From the NCBI GenBank assembly GCA_963813895.1, contig CAWFAS010000001.1:62001-126000 (forward strand): a stretch of DNA of 64,000 bases, written 5' to 3'. The DNA is from DASZWJ01 sp963813895 (GTDB taxonomy: Bacteria; Pseudomonadota; Gammaproteobacteria; JAURND01). This document shows positions 17,675-26,501 of this stretch, piece by piece. The first letter of the stretch is position 1. Each line of letters begins with the position of its first letter. The notes below the pieces were generated by a model. The model worked only from the letters and a program-made list of their open reading frames with translations, had not been told where the DNA came from and ran no database searches. The position numbers and the translations under genes were made by a program.

Positions 17675-18319
17675 TTAACTCCCTATATCAAATAAACCAC
17701 TCTCTATAATCATTCGAACAGCTTCTGCTTCTGTATTAGCGCCCAGTTTGTTTAACGCAATGATCACGTAAGCGCTTATAGTTTTTGTGCTCAAATATAA
17801 ATTTTTAGCGATTTCATGCCTTTCTATGCCATTAGCAATCATGATAAGGATTTGTAACTCACGATATGTCAACCGTCCTATTGGGAGCTGGTTATTTTGA
17901 AGTTGAATGCGAAATGAAGTAATGGCATCTACTATTGATGGATCGATATATCGGTCTCCCGCCTTAACAATTTGAATTGCCCGCATCATTTCTTCCCGAT
18001 TGGAATGCTTGCTTAAATAACCGCAAACCCCTAAGTCCAGTAAATGGGATGGCACCATCCCATTGATATAAGCGCTGAGAATCAATATCTTTAGCGTCGG
18101 TTCATTGCGCAATAGACGCATTACAGCTTCAAAACCTCCCATACCAGTCATATTCAAACCCATTAGGACGACATCAGGCATCAGTTGATTGATAGTGCGA
18201 ATAGCATCCTCTCCATTTTTTACCTCACCAATTAGGTCAATGTTTTTAGCATCTTTTAGTTGGAGCTTAATGCCAGCGCGTACCAATTCGCGATCATCAA
18301 CCAATAGCACCCTCACCAT
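17675..18319 (-). CDS. NarL/FixJ-family response regulator (UvrY/GacA/LetA-like) with Asp54 replaced by Gly
   Basis: 214 residues: receiver domain 1-120, linker, LuxR-type HTH about 145-210 (LTYRELQILIMIANGIERHEIAKNLYLSTKTISAYV). Length and layout match UvrY/GacA/LetA, which activate CsrA-sequestering small RNAs. The acidic pair (Asp8, Asp9) and the Lys in LSKH are kept. Residue 54, the phosphorylated Asp (normally VVLMDxxM), is Gly because GAT became GGT. It therefore cannot be phosphorylated in the usual way. It may act as a phosphorylation-independent paralogue. A second CsrA gene lies at 33795. Confidence 0.85.
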   Translation of the reverse strand: MVRVLLVDDRELVRAGIKLQLKDAKNIDLIGEVKNGEDAIRTINQLMPDVVLMGLNMTGMGGFEAVMRLLRNEPTLKILILSAYINGMVPSHLLDLGVCGYLSKHSNREEMMRAIQIVKAGDRYIDPSIVDAITSFRIQLQNNQLPIGRLTYRELQILIMIANGIERHEIAKNLYLSTKTISAYVIIALNKLGANTEAEAVRMIIESGLFDIGS

Positions 18320-18847
18320 GCGAACTCTCCTTGTATTTATTTGTGCTGCTCACCCTGCAACCGAGGAATTAAGAATGAAATATCACCTCTCTCAGGATCC
18401 TAAATAGTCAACTATAATTTGCCTCTTGAGTTTATGTTTTCTAAGTTTTTCAGCTTAAAAATAAAATATTACATTCATTCAATCTTAAGACGGAATCCCA
18501 GGCCTGATAAACCGCAGCTCCATTCCCTCAACATATCGTGTAAGGCTTGGTTGTTGAATAAAGAATCAAAGCCCGGGAAATGCATTGTAAGTCCTTGATT
18601 GTAAACTATTTTTAATCGCCGCAGCCACTACAATTTGTTGTGCTGTGTCTAATAATGTCTAGCTTATCCTCACAAAATCCCCACAGACCGCTATATGTTT
18701 AAACTAGCCAGCCAGCTTTAGTTAGCCTACCTTCTCTAAGCCAAGGGAGGCTCATTTTGTTGGATGGAGGCAGCGTTATAGACCAAAGCTTGGTAAAATA
18801 GGCCAGCCATTGACTGGCTGTCAATAAACAAGAGAAATATCTAACAT
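18320..18847. other. Intergenic segment with att-arm relative
   Basis: Over 500 bases without a gene. Bases 18588-18716 resemble 11756-11885, the arm beside the tRNA-Lys fragment (shared ACTACAATTTG, TGTCTAGCT, CCACAAAATCCCCACAG), but no tRNA core follows. Confidence 0.6.
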
Positions 18848-19552
18848 ATGTTAAACGTGAAAAAGACAAAACTCTCAGTAAATCCATTGATAGATGATCC
18901 GAAATCCTCATCAGAGGCGCGAGCCAAAAGATTGCGCAAGTTACGGAATATGGCCAATCTTACGCGCAAAGAGATGTGTGAAAACACGGGTGTCAAAATA
19001 GATACTTTAATTGGCTGGGAAGTAGCTCGACATGGTGGACTTTCAGAAAATGGGGCATTGAAGGTTATAAAGGCGTTAAAAAAAGAAGGTGTTGTATGCA
19101 CAGCAGATTGGTTACTTTATGAAATTGGTCAAGGGGCGACGATAATTCCAAACTTCGAAAAAGAAATGCTCGAGTCGCCTCTAGATTCTATTGTCATTTC
19201 CGATCAAGATAAACATATTATAGATGAACTCATTTTCTTTAGAAACCATAACCCCGGGTCTGTAGATTTAGTCATTCACGATGACAGCATGAATCCATGT
19301 TATGAAAAAGGTGATTATGTGGCAGGGATCAAACGCTACAAGGAAAATATTCAAGCAGTGGTAGGTTTAGATTGTATTGTGCAAACTATCGATGGAAAAT
19401 TATTGCTGCGTAAGTTATTAAGGGAGGGTAAGAACAAAAAATATAATCTGATTTGTACGAATATTAATCCGCTCATAAGTGATCCTATACTCTATAATAT
19501 AGATTTAATTTATGCTGCGGCAGTGATTTGGCACAGGAAAAAAAATCCATAA
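18848..19552 (+). CDS. Phage-type repressor, HTH plus S24 (LexA-like) peptidase domain
   Basis: 234 residues. N-terminal HTH about 25-85 (AKRLRKLRNMANLTRKEMCENTGVKIDTLIGWE). The C-terminal S24 fold has DDSMNPCYEKGDYVAG, where Ser in the D-S-M motif is the catalytic serine, and KLLLRKLL with the Lys. Family members repress lysogeny or mobile-element genes and self-cleave on RecA activation. It may once have controlled the island. The convergent response-regulator gene starts 2 bases after its stop. Confidence 0.75.
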   Translation: MLNVKKTKLSVNPLIDDPKSSSEARAKRLRKLRNMANLTRKEMCENTGVKIDTLIGWEVARHGGLSENGALKVIKALKKEGVVCTADWLLYEIGQGATIIPNFEKEMLESPLDSIVISDQDKHIIDELIFFRNHNPGSVDLVIHDDSMNPCYEKGDYVAGIKRYKENIQAVVGLDCIVQTIDGKLLLRKLLREGKNKKYNLICTNINPLISDPILYNIDLIYAAAVIWHRKKNP

Positions 19553-19554
19553 AA

Positions 19555-20562
19555 TTAGCTGAGTGCTAACAAATAATCTTTGTGTGAGGCAATGCTATTC
19601 TGATCTAAAAAATATCCGGTATTGCGATGAATAATCGCAAAATAATGGTCTGCTACCCCTGGAAGCGGCAATGCTTTATGCAAGTAATTTTCCCAGTTTG
19701 AGACAGGTGCCCGCCAATCATCGTCTGTAAAGAAAAAAGGTAGTTTCTTCTTTGCTTGTAGGAAGTTAATAATTTCAGGCTTTGCCCCATTTTCAACTGA
19801 AATCTCACTCAGCCGCTCAATCTCACTGGCAGATTTTATAATTACCCATGTGGGATTGCCTTGAAAGTCAAGAAATAACATACTTCCAGAAGTGTCAATT
19901 AAGTAATACTCAGAAAATTTATTTTCTTCAAAAAATTTATTAATAAACTCGAAATATTTTATTTTATCAAAACAAGTGCTCGCTTTATTGGCATAATTTA
20001 ATAAATTTAAGGATGATTTTTCAAAGTATGCTCTCTGGTATTTATAAATAGCCATATTTAATTCCTCAAGCATATTATCAGATTCTTTTACAATAAAGTG
20101 GTCAATCAGTCCATGGTTAAACCATTTAATGGCTCTAGAATAATCGGCTACACCTGTCAGCATAATTTTTTTTACGGGATTTTTTTCTAATTGTTCGCAC
20201 AGTTCATCACCATCCATTCCTGGCATTGAATAATCAACCAACAAAACCGATATACAAGAAAACCTATTTTTATTATAAACATACTTGTGTAGATTTTTAA
20301 TATCAGTTCTCATTATATAGTCAGGGGATAAATTAGTTTCTCCTTCTTCCAAAGGAACAGTTGAAGAAAGTGATTTATTTACAATATCATCAGCGTGATA
20401 AGATAATTTTAGTAACTCTAACGCTTTGCGTGGTGTTTCACATAGTTTTAGTGGTACATTTTTATCAATCATAAGCCCGCAATTTGACAAAAAATTCAAA
20501 TCATCATCTACAAATAAAACAGTTGTTGGGAAATAAAATAAAGCCTGGTTAACGTAGTTCAT
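19555..20562 (-). CDS. Response regulator with long receiver insert and novel C-terminal domain (LqsR-like context)
   Basis: 335 residues. Receiver elements: VLFVDDD (acidic residues 19-21), VLLVDYSMPGMDGDEL with Asp110 as phospho-acceptor, KKIMLTGVADY (Thr), FIVKE (Lys). About 40 extra residues (60-100) sit between the second helix and the Asp strand. The C-terminal half (170-335) has no known output motif; it includes YYLIDTSGSMLFLDFQGNPTWV. It follows the kinase gene by 67 bases on the same strand, forming a kinase-regulator pair as in the Legionella LqsS-LqsR system; assignment to LqsR is by analogy. Confidence 0.65.
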   Translation of the reverse strand: MNYVNQALFYFPTTVLFVDDDLNFLSNCGLMIDKNVPLKLCETPRKALELLKLSYHADDIVNKSLSSTVPLEEGETNLSPDYIMRTDIKNLHKYVYNKNRFSCISVLLVDYSMPGMDGDELCEQLEKNPVKKIMLTGVADYSRAIKWFNHGLIDHFIVKESDNMLEELNMAIYKYQRAYFEKSSLNLLNYANKASTCFDKIKYFEFINKFFEENKFSEYYLIDTSGSMLFLDFQGNPTWVIIKSASEIERLSEISVENGAKPEIINFLQAKKKLPFFFTDDDWRAPVSNWENYLHKALPLPGVADHYFAIIHRNTGYFLDQNSIASHKDYLLALS

Positions 20563-20629
20563 ATAGCCATACCTTGATTAGTGTATTATTTAAAACAGAA
20601 TAAAAAAAGTTAAAATTTCATGTAAGAAA

Positions 20630-21397
20630 TCACAATAGATTTTTTCCAGCCTGAGCTAAATGGGAAGGAAATGTAAGAATAAATTCCGTAAAGCAATCTT
20701 CCTCAGAATGACATGTAATATCACCATTTAATGCATTCATCAGATTTTTGCAAAAATATAACCCTAATTGGTGTTGCTGCGAACTATAAGATGGCAGAAA
20801 AACTAATTCTAATTCATTTGATGGCAAACCTATATCAGAATCTCTGATATATAAATAATTTTTTTCATCATCTTTTTTTATCCTTATAGAGATCTCACCT
20901 TTTTCCGCACTCTGGGCGCGATAAATACTATTACTCAACAAGTTTAGCAGAAGATTAATAATGTAAGCTTTATTTCCATAAAATAAAAAATCTTCTACAT
21001 GAATAATCGAATTACTTAAAATAAATCTTTGGCGATCTGATTTGTACGGGAATTTCTCGATAACTGTATTTAAACAGTCACTCATTGAGCATAATTCTAT
21101 TAGATTTTCTAGATTTATCTTGGTTAGATTTAGTTCCAACATATTAACATATACATTGGCACAATGAGTGGCTTGTGAAGCAAAATTAAAGGCTTTCTCT
21201 AGCATGTCAAGACGTCGTGGTTGAATATCAGGGACATCAATTTGATGCTTAACGGCTTGTTTATAAGCTTCAATTAATATAGGAAGGTGTTTTCTTGCAC
21301 CTTCAATACCAGAATGTATAGCTAAAAGAGGGGTGCGAAGCTCATGCGCAATGCTTCTGGCAATGATTTCAAGGTGGTTTTCAAAATTTTCTTCCAT
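20630..21397 (-). CDS. Soluble histidine kinase resembling the LqsS/CqsS kinase core
   Basis: 255 residues, no membrane segment. H-box SIAHELRTPLLAIHSGIEGA with His18, followed by ARKHLPILIEAYKQA as in CqsS/LqsS autoinducer kinases. N-box LLNLLSNSIYRA, a degenerate G-box (DSDIGLPS), then HQLGLYFCKNLMNALNGDI. CqsS/LqsS sense alpha-hydroxyketones through six N-terminal membrane helices that are absent here, so the signal must arrive otherwise. Forms an operon with the regulator at 19555. Confidence 0.75.
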   Translation of the reverse strand: MEENFENHLEIIARSIAHELRTPLLAIHSGIEGARKHLPILIEAYKQAVKHQIDVPDIQPRRLDMLEKAFNFASQATHCANVYVNMLELNLTKINLENLIELCSMSDCLNTVIEKFPYKSDRQRFILSNSIIHVEDFLFYGNKAYIINLLLNLLSNSIYRAQSAEKGEISIRIKKDDEKNYLYIRDSDIGLPSNELELVFLPSYSSQQHQLGLYFCKNLMNALNGDITCHSEEDCFTEFILTFPSHLAQAGKNLL

Positions 21398-21640
21398 ATA
21401 TATAGACGCTAATTATGATTTAGTTAAAATGAAACATGTTAAATTATGCTGATAATTAAGGTGCCAGAACTGCTCTAATTTTGCTACTTAACAGAGCCCC
21501 CCCACAAAAGTGCTATGAAACTATGATCATGCACACAAATAACTCTATATATATCAATGGATTGCTTTATAAGGGGGCGATTTTAAATTTTCGGCTTTTA
21601 ACCTTAAGAGGAAATTATCATTTCTAAAATATTGCTAGAA

Positions 21641-21669
21641 TTAACAATAATATTGTGTTAGATTGTATT
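21641..21669 (+). promoter_or_regulatory. Possible sigma70 promoter for the micro-ORF and MFS gene
   Basis: TTAACA at 21641 and TGTATT at 21664 spaced by 17 bases, 26 bases upstream of the micro-ORF start. Moderate match only. Confidence 0.35.
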
Positions 21670-21695
21670 TCTTAATTTATCTTAAGGAAACTATT

Positions 21696-21749
21696 ATGAA
21701 AAAATTTAGAACCAATGCCAAAAATATTGGCTACAGCTACGTTGCGTAG
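21696..21749 (+). CDS. 17-residue peptide (MKKFRTNAKNIGYSYVA), leader or microcin-like precursor
   Basis: ATG preceded by AAGGAAA at ideal spacing. The frame encodes 17 residues and stops with TAG; a hairpin with a T-run follows after 15 bases and an MFS exporter gene after that. A short gene, terminator and exporter in this order recall mccA of microcin C, or an attenuation leader controlling the exporter. An overlapping frame at 21715-21789 (24 codons ending ...SSYLC) lacks a ribosome binding site. Not recognised as any known peptide. Confidence 0.45.
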   Translation: MKKFRTNAKNIGYSYVA

Positions 21750-21753
21750 TCCA

Positions 21754-21804
21754 AAAATTAACGGTCGCGCCAGTTCCTATTTATGCTAGCGCGATTTTTA
21801 ATTT
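21754..21804 (+). terminator. Rho-independent terminator / attenuator before the MFS gene
   Basis: GC stem TCGCGC (21765-21770) with GCGCGA (21789-21794), an 18-base loop, then TTTTT; outer AAAATTA/TAATTTT can extend pairing. It sits between the 17-codon ORF and the exporter gene. Confidence 0.7.
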
Positions 21805-21825
21805 TGAATTGTCTCTAACTATTAC

Positions 21826-23037
21826 TTGTCTATCCAAGTGACAAAACAAAAATTATTAATTTTATTTTATTTTATAACAACTTTTGGATCTTCCCTAAGT
21901 GGAGTTTCAACATTTTTCAGCATAGAGCCTTATTTTAAAAATATTTATTACATAGGCCTAGCTTTGAGCGCCCGGACATTAGCAGGTTTCCTATTTAGTT
22001 ATTTGGTGCCGCAGATTATAGCACGAGTTGGAATTTCTCGTGCATTCATAATTTCGCAAATTTTCGGTTGCGCATCTTTAATTATTTTGCTTTTAGGATT
22101 TCATTTAAAGAATTTCACTTTTACGTTGCTGGGGATAATGTTAACAGGATTGCCTAGTGTTCTTGTTGCAATATTATTATCTATAACATTTAAATTAACA
22201 ACCAAAGATGAGAAGTTATTCAGGAAATATTCAGGTAATAGAGAGCTGAGTGCAAACATTGCATTATTGCTAGCGACAGTAATATCGCCTATTCTACTCT
22301 TGAAATTTAAGATAAATTTTATAATTTTAATTGATGGCATAAGCTATATTTCAGCTCTTCTTCTGCTATGTTATATAAAAATCCAGAACAAAACTGCACT
22401 AGAGACAAGTAATAGGCCATTAAATTTATCTAAGCGAAAAATATTCTTAAATGCAGATACAGGTATTTTTTATTTTCAAATAAGCATATCTTTATTATTA
22501 GCTGGATTAATACCCTTACTAGCTTCATCCAGTAAGCTTGGAATAACAGCAGGAATGCCGCAATTGTTACGGGAATGGCTATGGCTAATCGAACAATTAG
22601 CCAGCATTATTGCTTGCGTGTTTTATGTGCATATACAAAAAATAATAAAAAATAATTTACTAACTCAATTTTTATTATTAAATAGTGTTTGGTTGTGTCT
22701 GCTACGATTTAATATCAGTTATGCTATTTTCCCCGCGTTAGCTCTAACTAGCTTTTTCATGCAGCTTTCATTTTTAAGGTTTAGGGATGATCTAATTTTG
22801 ATGGCAGGCAATGACAGCACTTTAGTACATACTTATTCTGCTATAACTTTGGCCCAAAAAAACTTCATTTACTTCCTTTCACCGCTTTTATTGGTCACAG
22901 TCTTTAGTCTGTCTGAAAAACGATCAATCTTGGTTATGGTTTTACTACAGTTAATATTATATCTAAGCTATATTATTATTAGAAAATTTTTAAATCGGCC
23001 TTGCTTCTATAATAGAAAAAGCAGTGCTTGTTCTTAG
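21826..23037 (+). CDS. MFS exporter
   Basis: 403 residues with about 11-12 hydrophobic helices from residue 8 to 392. Helix 2-3 loop region reads ARTLAGFLFSYLVPQIIARVGISRAFIIS, the R-x-G-x-R motif A position of MFS carriers. Start is TTG at 21826 or GTG at 21838; neither has a clear Shine-Dalgarno, which would fit translation dependent on the upstream leader. Probably a drug or peptide exporter; resemblance to MccC-type exporters is a suggestion from context. Its last 48 bases overlap convergently with the methyltransferase gene. Confidence 0.75.
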   Translation: MSIQVTKQKLLILFYFITTFGSSLSGVSTFFSIEPYFKNIYYIGLALSARTLAGFLFSYLVPQIIARVGISRAFIISQIFGCASLIILLLGFHLKNFTFTLLGIMLTGLPSVLVAILLSITFKLTTKDEKLFRKYSGNRELSANIALLLATVISPILLLKFKINFIILIDGISYISALLLLCYIKIQNKTALETSNRPLNLSKRKIFLNADTGIFYFQISISLLLAGLIPLLASSSKLGITAGMPQLLREWLWLIEQLASIIACVFYVHIQKIIKNNLLTQFLLLNSVWLCLLRFNISYAIFPALALTSFFMQLSFLRFRDDLILMAGNDSTLVHTYSAITLAQKNFIYFLSPLLLVTVFSLSEKRSILVMVLLQLILYLSYIIIRKFLNRPCFYNRKSSACS

Positions 23038-23970
23038 TACCGACGTTATATGAAAATTTGATTCTTTCAGCAATAGTTCAAAATCGGATAAACTACGTTC
23101 TTTTCCCCCGTGCGTGACTAGCATATTGATATCACCTAAACAAACACTTTGTAAATCACGCCCAGTTTCCATTAACTTTTCTATGATTAAAATTCTAGAG
23201 CTATTTATTACTGCTTTCCTGCAATTTTTTAGTATAACTTTAGCATTATCATCATCCCAGTCATGTAATATCACTTTTAAAAGATACAAATCACCATCTG
23301 CAGGAATAAAATCAAAGAAACTTCCACATATAATTTCGCAGCGATTATTTAATTGTAAGCTCTTAATATATTCTTTAGCGAACTCTGTAGCATGGGATAA
23401 ATCAAATGATATACCTTTTGCTGAGGAATATTTTTTTAAAATCCTGCCAATAAAATGACCTTTCCCAGCGCCTATATCAACAATATGCTTAAAAAAAGAA
23501 AAATCATAACTTGATAAAATAGCATCAATGGTAAATCGTGAACCTGTTTCCATTGCATCATTAAAGATTTTAGCTTTTTCGGGATTGCGGTTTAAGTATT
23601 CCCAATAGTCTATTTTCTCTGAGTGCTGAAAGCCAACTTGACCACTTTTAACGCTATAAAATAAATTGGTAGCTGCATTATATAAAGACTCGCCACATAA
23701 TATAACAAAGTTTTTTGTAGAATTATGGGCGGTTGAAGTTAATGGAAGAGCGGAATCATTTAAAGAAAATTCTTTATCTTTATTTTCGATAAATATACCT
23801 AGCGAAGATAAGCATCTCATTACTCTATACAGCGCTTCAGGCGAAGCAGAACAAAGCTGTGCGAGTTGTCCGATTTTTTTACTACCCGTCAACAAATAAT
23901 CAGCAATGTCCAATTTAGCAACTACGTACAAACATTGGGTGATTTCATAACCATAAATATATTGTAACAT
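22990..23970 (-). CDS. SAM-dependent O-methyltransferase (class with N-terminal dimerisation domain)
   Basis: 326 residues. N-terminal winged-helix dimerisation domain (ITQCLYVVAKLDIADYLL...LAQLCSASPEALYRVMRCLSSLGIF) as in TcmN/plant-type O-methyltransferases. SAM motif I is VDIGAGKGHFIGRIL; the acidic SAM residue is in SFDLSHA; catalytic His in VILHDWDDDNA; then LIIEKLM. This family methylates phenolic or hydroxyl groups of natural products. Facing and overlapping the MFS gene suggests a small tailoring/export unit. Confidence 0.85.
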   Translation of the reverse strand: MLQYIYGYEITQCLYVVAKLDIADYLLTGSKKIGQLAQLCSASPEALYRVMRCLSSLGIFIENKDKEFSLNDSALPLTSTAHNSTKNFVILCGESLYNAATNLFYSVKSGQVGFQHSEKIDYWEYLNRNPEKAKIFNDAMETGSRFTIDAILSSYDFSFFKHIVDIGAGKGHFIGRILKKYSSAKGISFDLSHATEFAKEYIKSLQLNNRCEIICGSFFDFIPADGDLYLLKVILHDWDDDNAKVILKNCRKAVINSSRILIIEKLMETGRDLQSVCLGDINMLVTHGGKERSLSDFELLLKESNFHITSVLRTSTAFSIIEARPI

Positions 23971-24012
23971 TGTATTATCTCCACGTTATAACAGCTCTAT
24001 AAATTTTAAATA

Positions 24013-25557
24013 TCAATTAACACATCCTAGTGATTTATAAAGAGTTGGAAAAATTCGATAGGGATTAAAATAAAAATCTTTTGATACTCCTAATAAACAT
24101 CGGCTTATCAGATTGCTATGATCGCTATAATAAAGCGGAATAACAAAAGCTTCACTTTCTATATATTTTGCTAGAACTTGATAGTCTTGAAATCTTTTAT
24201 GTGAAGAAGACTCGGAAAGGGCAGTATTTAATAAATTATCAAATTGAAATCCATTGATATTAGCTACATTTGGTCCATTATGGGCAAAGGATTGTAAAAC
24301 CGTATAAGCCTCACGATTTTTTACAACATACAGTTCCATAAATGCATCAGCTTTATGACTAAGATATAATGGCAACAATATAGAATAATCAGCATCATAA
24401 ATGAATTTCATTGAAATATTATATTTTTTTGCTGCATCAATAAGCGCCTTTTCTTCGCACGTATTCTTACTGTCAATATGCCGATGCACATAAATAATGG
24501 CCATTTTTTCTTTTAAGCTGGGTATTTGTTTAAATACAGTGTCAGGACTTATTTCTGGCTTATGGGCGGGGGGCATGTTCGCTATAGAGCCTCCTAATCC
24601 CGTAGGAATAATGCCATAAGCTTTATGTGAATTTGAAACACAGGACTCTACTCTGTTTTGATTATAAATTTCTGTCGAAATTGCTTCCCTGACAATTTTA
24701 TAATTAAATGGGAAGTGATTATTATTTATTACAAATATCATTGTAATGTTAGAGTTGCTTTTAATTGTCTTATAGTTATCGTCCTGCAAACCATTTAGAT
24801 CAGAGGTTCTATACATAATGGCGCCATCGGGCCTGTCTGTTTTAAATGATTCCTGAACTTTATTCTTATCTAAATAATAGAATATGATTCCATCATTTTT
24901 CATATTTGATGGATTATGATAATGAGCATTTTTCTTTAAAACAATATAATCATGCGTCAAAGTATCTAAAAAATATGGGCCAGAGCCTAAAAGTTCTCCT
25001 GATTGGTTTTGTTTGGTAATAACAGTGTTGGGGGACGATAGTTGAAAAAGAAATATGGTTGGATGTGTATTTATTTTAAATCTTACAGTAGTAGCATTAA
25101 GCGCTTCAACCTGAGGATTATGCTTGTTACATTCAATCAAACCATCCAACTCTAAGCTTACTTGACTTTTTTTACTACATACTCTCAAAATAGAGTTCAC
25201 AACGTCTGGTGCGGTCAAGTGGCTTCCATCAGAAAACCGGTGATTATCATTCAAAGTTATTGTAACCGTATTGTGTTGTTGGTCAATATCCCAGGATTTA
25301 GCTAAGATTGGCTCTAATTCTTGGTTAGGATTAATAGAAACAAGTGGCTCAAACACCAGGGGAAGCGTATATCTTGTATGCGCTTGAAGATAAAGGATTG
25401 GATCAAATTTTCCAAAGCTGACAGGTATAGCAAAAATCAGAAAATTTTTATATTTTTTCCAATCGTGGACTGGATCGCCCGAAGAATCAGCAAGCGTACC
25501 CACTGCAAAAAATAACAACATAAACATTATAAAATGGCGAAAAACAAGAGAAATCAT
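24013..25557 (-). CDS. Peptide ABC transporter substrate-binding protein (family 5, OppA/DppA/YejA-like)
   Basis: 514 residues. Signal peptide about 1-23 (hydrophobic MFMLLFFAVGTLA then DSS). Family SBP_bac_5 features: LVFEPLVSINPNQELEPILAKSW, ITLNDNHRFSDGSHLTAPDVVNSI, LLGSGPYFLDT, and the late IPLYYSDH. It binds peptides or similar compounds in the periplasm. No permease or ATPase genes adjoin it, so it must use distant transporter parts or serve as a receptor. YejA, the microcin C uptake binding protein, belongs to the same superfamily, which is noted without claim. Confidence 0.85.
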   Translation of the reverse strand: MISLVFRHFIMFMLLFFAVGTLADSSGDPVHDWKKYKNFLIFAIPVSFGKFDPILYLQAHTRYTLPLVFEPLVSINPNQELEPILAKSWDIDQQHNTVTITLNDNHRFSDGSHLTAPDVVNSILRVCSKKSQVSLELDGLIECNKHNPQVEALNATTVRFKINTHPTIFLFQLSSPNTVITKQNQSGELLGSGPYFLDTLTHDYIVLKKNAHYHNPSNMKNDGIIFYYLDKNKVQESFKTDRPDGAIMYRTSDLNGLQDDNYKTIKSNSNITMIFVINNNHFPFNYKIVREAISTEIYNQNRVESCVSNSHKAYGIIPTGLGGSIANMPPAHKPEISPDTVFKQIPSLKEKMAIIYVHRHIDSKNTCEEKALIDAAKKYNISMKFIYDADYSILLPLYLSHKADAFMELYVVKNREAYTVLQSFAHNGPNVANINGFQFDNLLNTALSESSSHKRFQDYQVLAKYIESEAFVIPLYYSDHSNLISRCLLGVSKDFYFNPYRIFPTLYKSLGCVN

Positions 25558-25648
25558 TTTTTAAAAACCATGAAAGGCATGCAATGCGTGAAAATTAACT
25601 ACAATAAGCCATAAATCGTACTGCGTGTACTCACTTATTTATGGTATT

Positions 25649-26460
25649 TTAACCAAGTACAGATTTTATCTTAATGACCTCATCGTCTAAAAGTTGTTCT
25701 TTTAAAGTGGAAGTATTAAAAATATGTTTGGCAATTTTCTTTGCTAAACATCCTTGGTTTGTATTCCAATATATAAAGAATAAGTCTATCCATGGACTGA
25801 GGGATTCATCGTCCAGTTGTGCAGCCTCATAAAATGCGGTCATAGCCATTTCAGTATTTCCAGATAACTCTAAACATTTTCCATAGTAATAGGTATTCAT
25901 GCCAACAGCCGGCGGTCCTAGTTGAATTGCTTTTTTAAACATTGGTAATGCATCCTGAAAAAGTTCATTATTGGAATAAAATAATCCTAGTTCGCTATAT
26001 CCAGTGGAATCGTATATGTCTAAATCTATCATTTCTAACAAAAAATTTTCCGCATTTTTTTTAGCCTGATTGCGCATCGCCCATTTAGATTTTGTTTGCA
26101 TTAAAGTAAGAAGATTTTCTTTAGCACTAATTTTTTCAAGAGCTGTTTCACTTACCATGTCGTGCGCAATACTTTCAGATTTATCTAAGCAATCTTGTTG
26201 AAACGCTTCACCCATATCATTCACCATTGCTATACCTCGATACACCACAGAGGCATAAAGTTTATTTAAAAATGTATCATTAGATTGGTGTTCAATGATA
26301 TTAATAAGCCTTTGAGCAGAATTTAAAACTATTTCTTTATATTCTGTAAGTGGATTGTGTCTATAAAAATAAACTACAAAACGGTTTAACAACATTATTT
26401 CTTCTCGATTGGAAATGCTAGTTTTTGTGAAACATTTTTTTATTAGATCAACTAACCCAG
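25649..26460 (-). pseudogene. TPR-repeat protein, C-terminal part, cut by IS66
   Basis: The frame is open from the IS66 border (26460) to the stop at 25649, with no start of its own at the border; an internal ATG lies at 26395. Tetratricopeptide units are visible: YSELGLFYSNNELFQDALPMFKKAIQLGPP, NTYYYGKCLELSGNTEMAMTAFYEAAQLDDES, PWIDLFFIYWNTNQGCLAKKIAKHIF. It continues in frame with the N-terminal part at 29013-29440 once the IS and one 8-bp duplication are removed. Confidence 0.8.
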
Positions 26461-26501
26461 TTAGGTCTGTAAGCGTCCGATTAACCGACGTTCTTCCCCA
26501 A

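Noticed and set aside
25609..25644. Terminator after the TPR gene
   Set aside because: CCATAAAT and ATTTATGG can pair but spacing is asymmetric and there is no T-run on the gene's strand.
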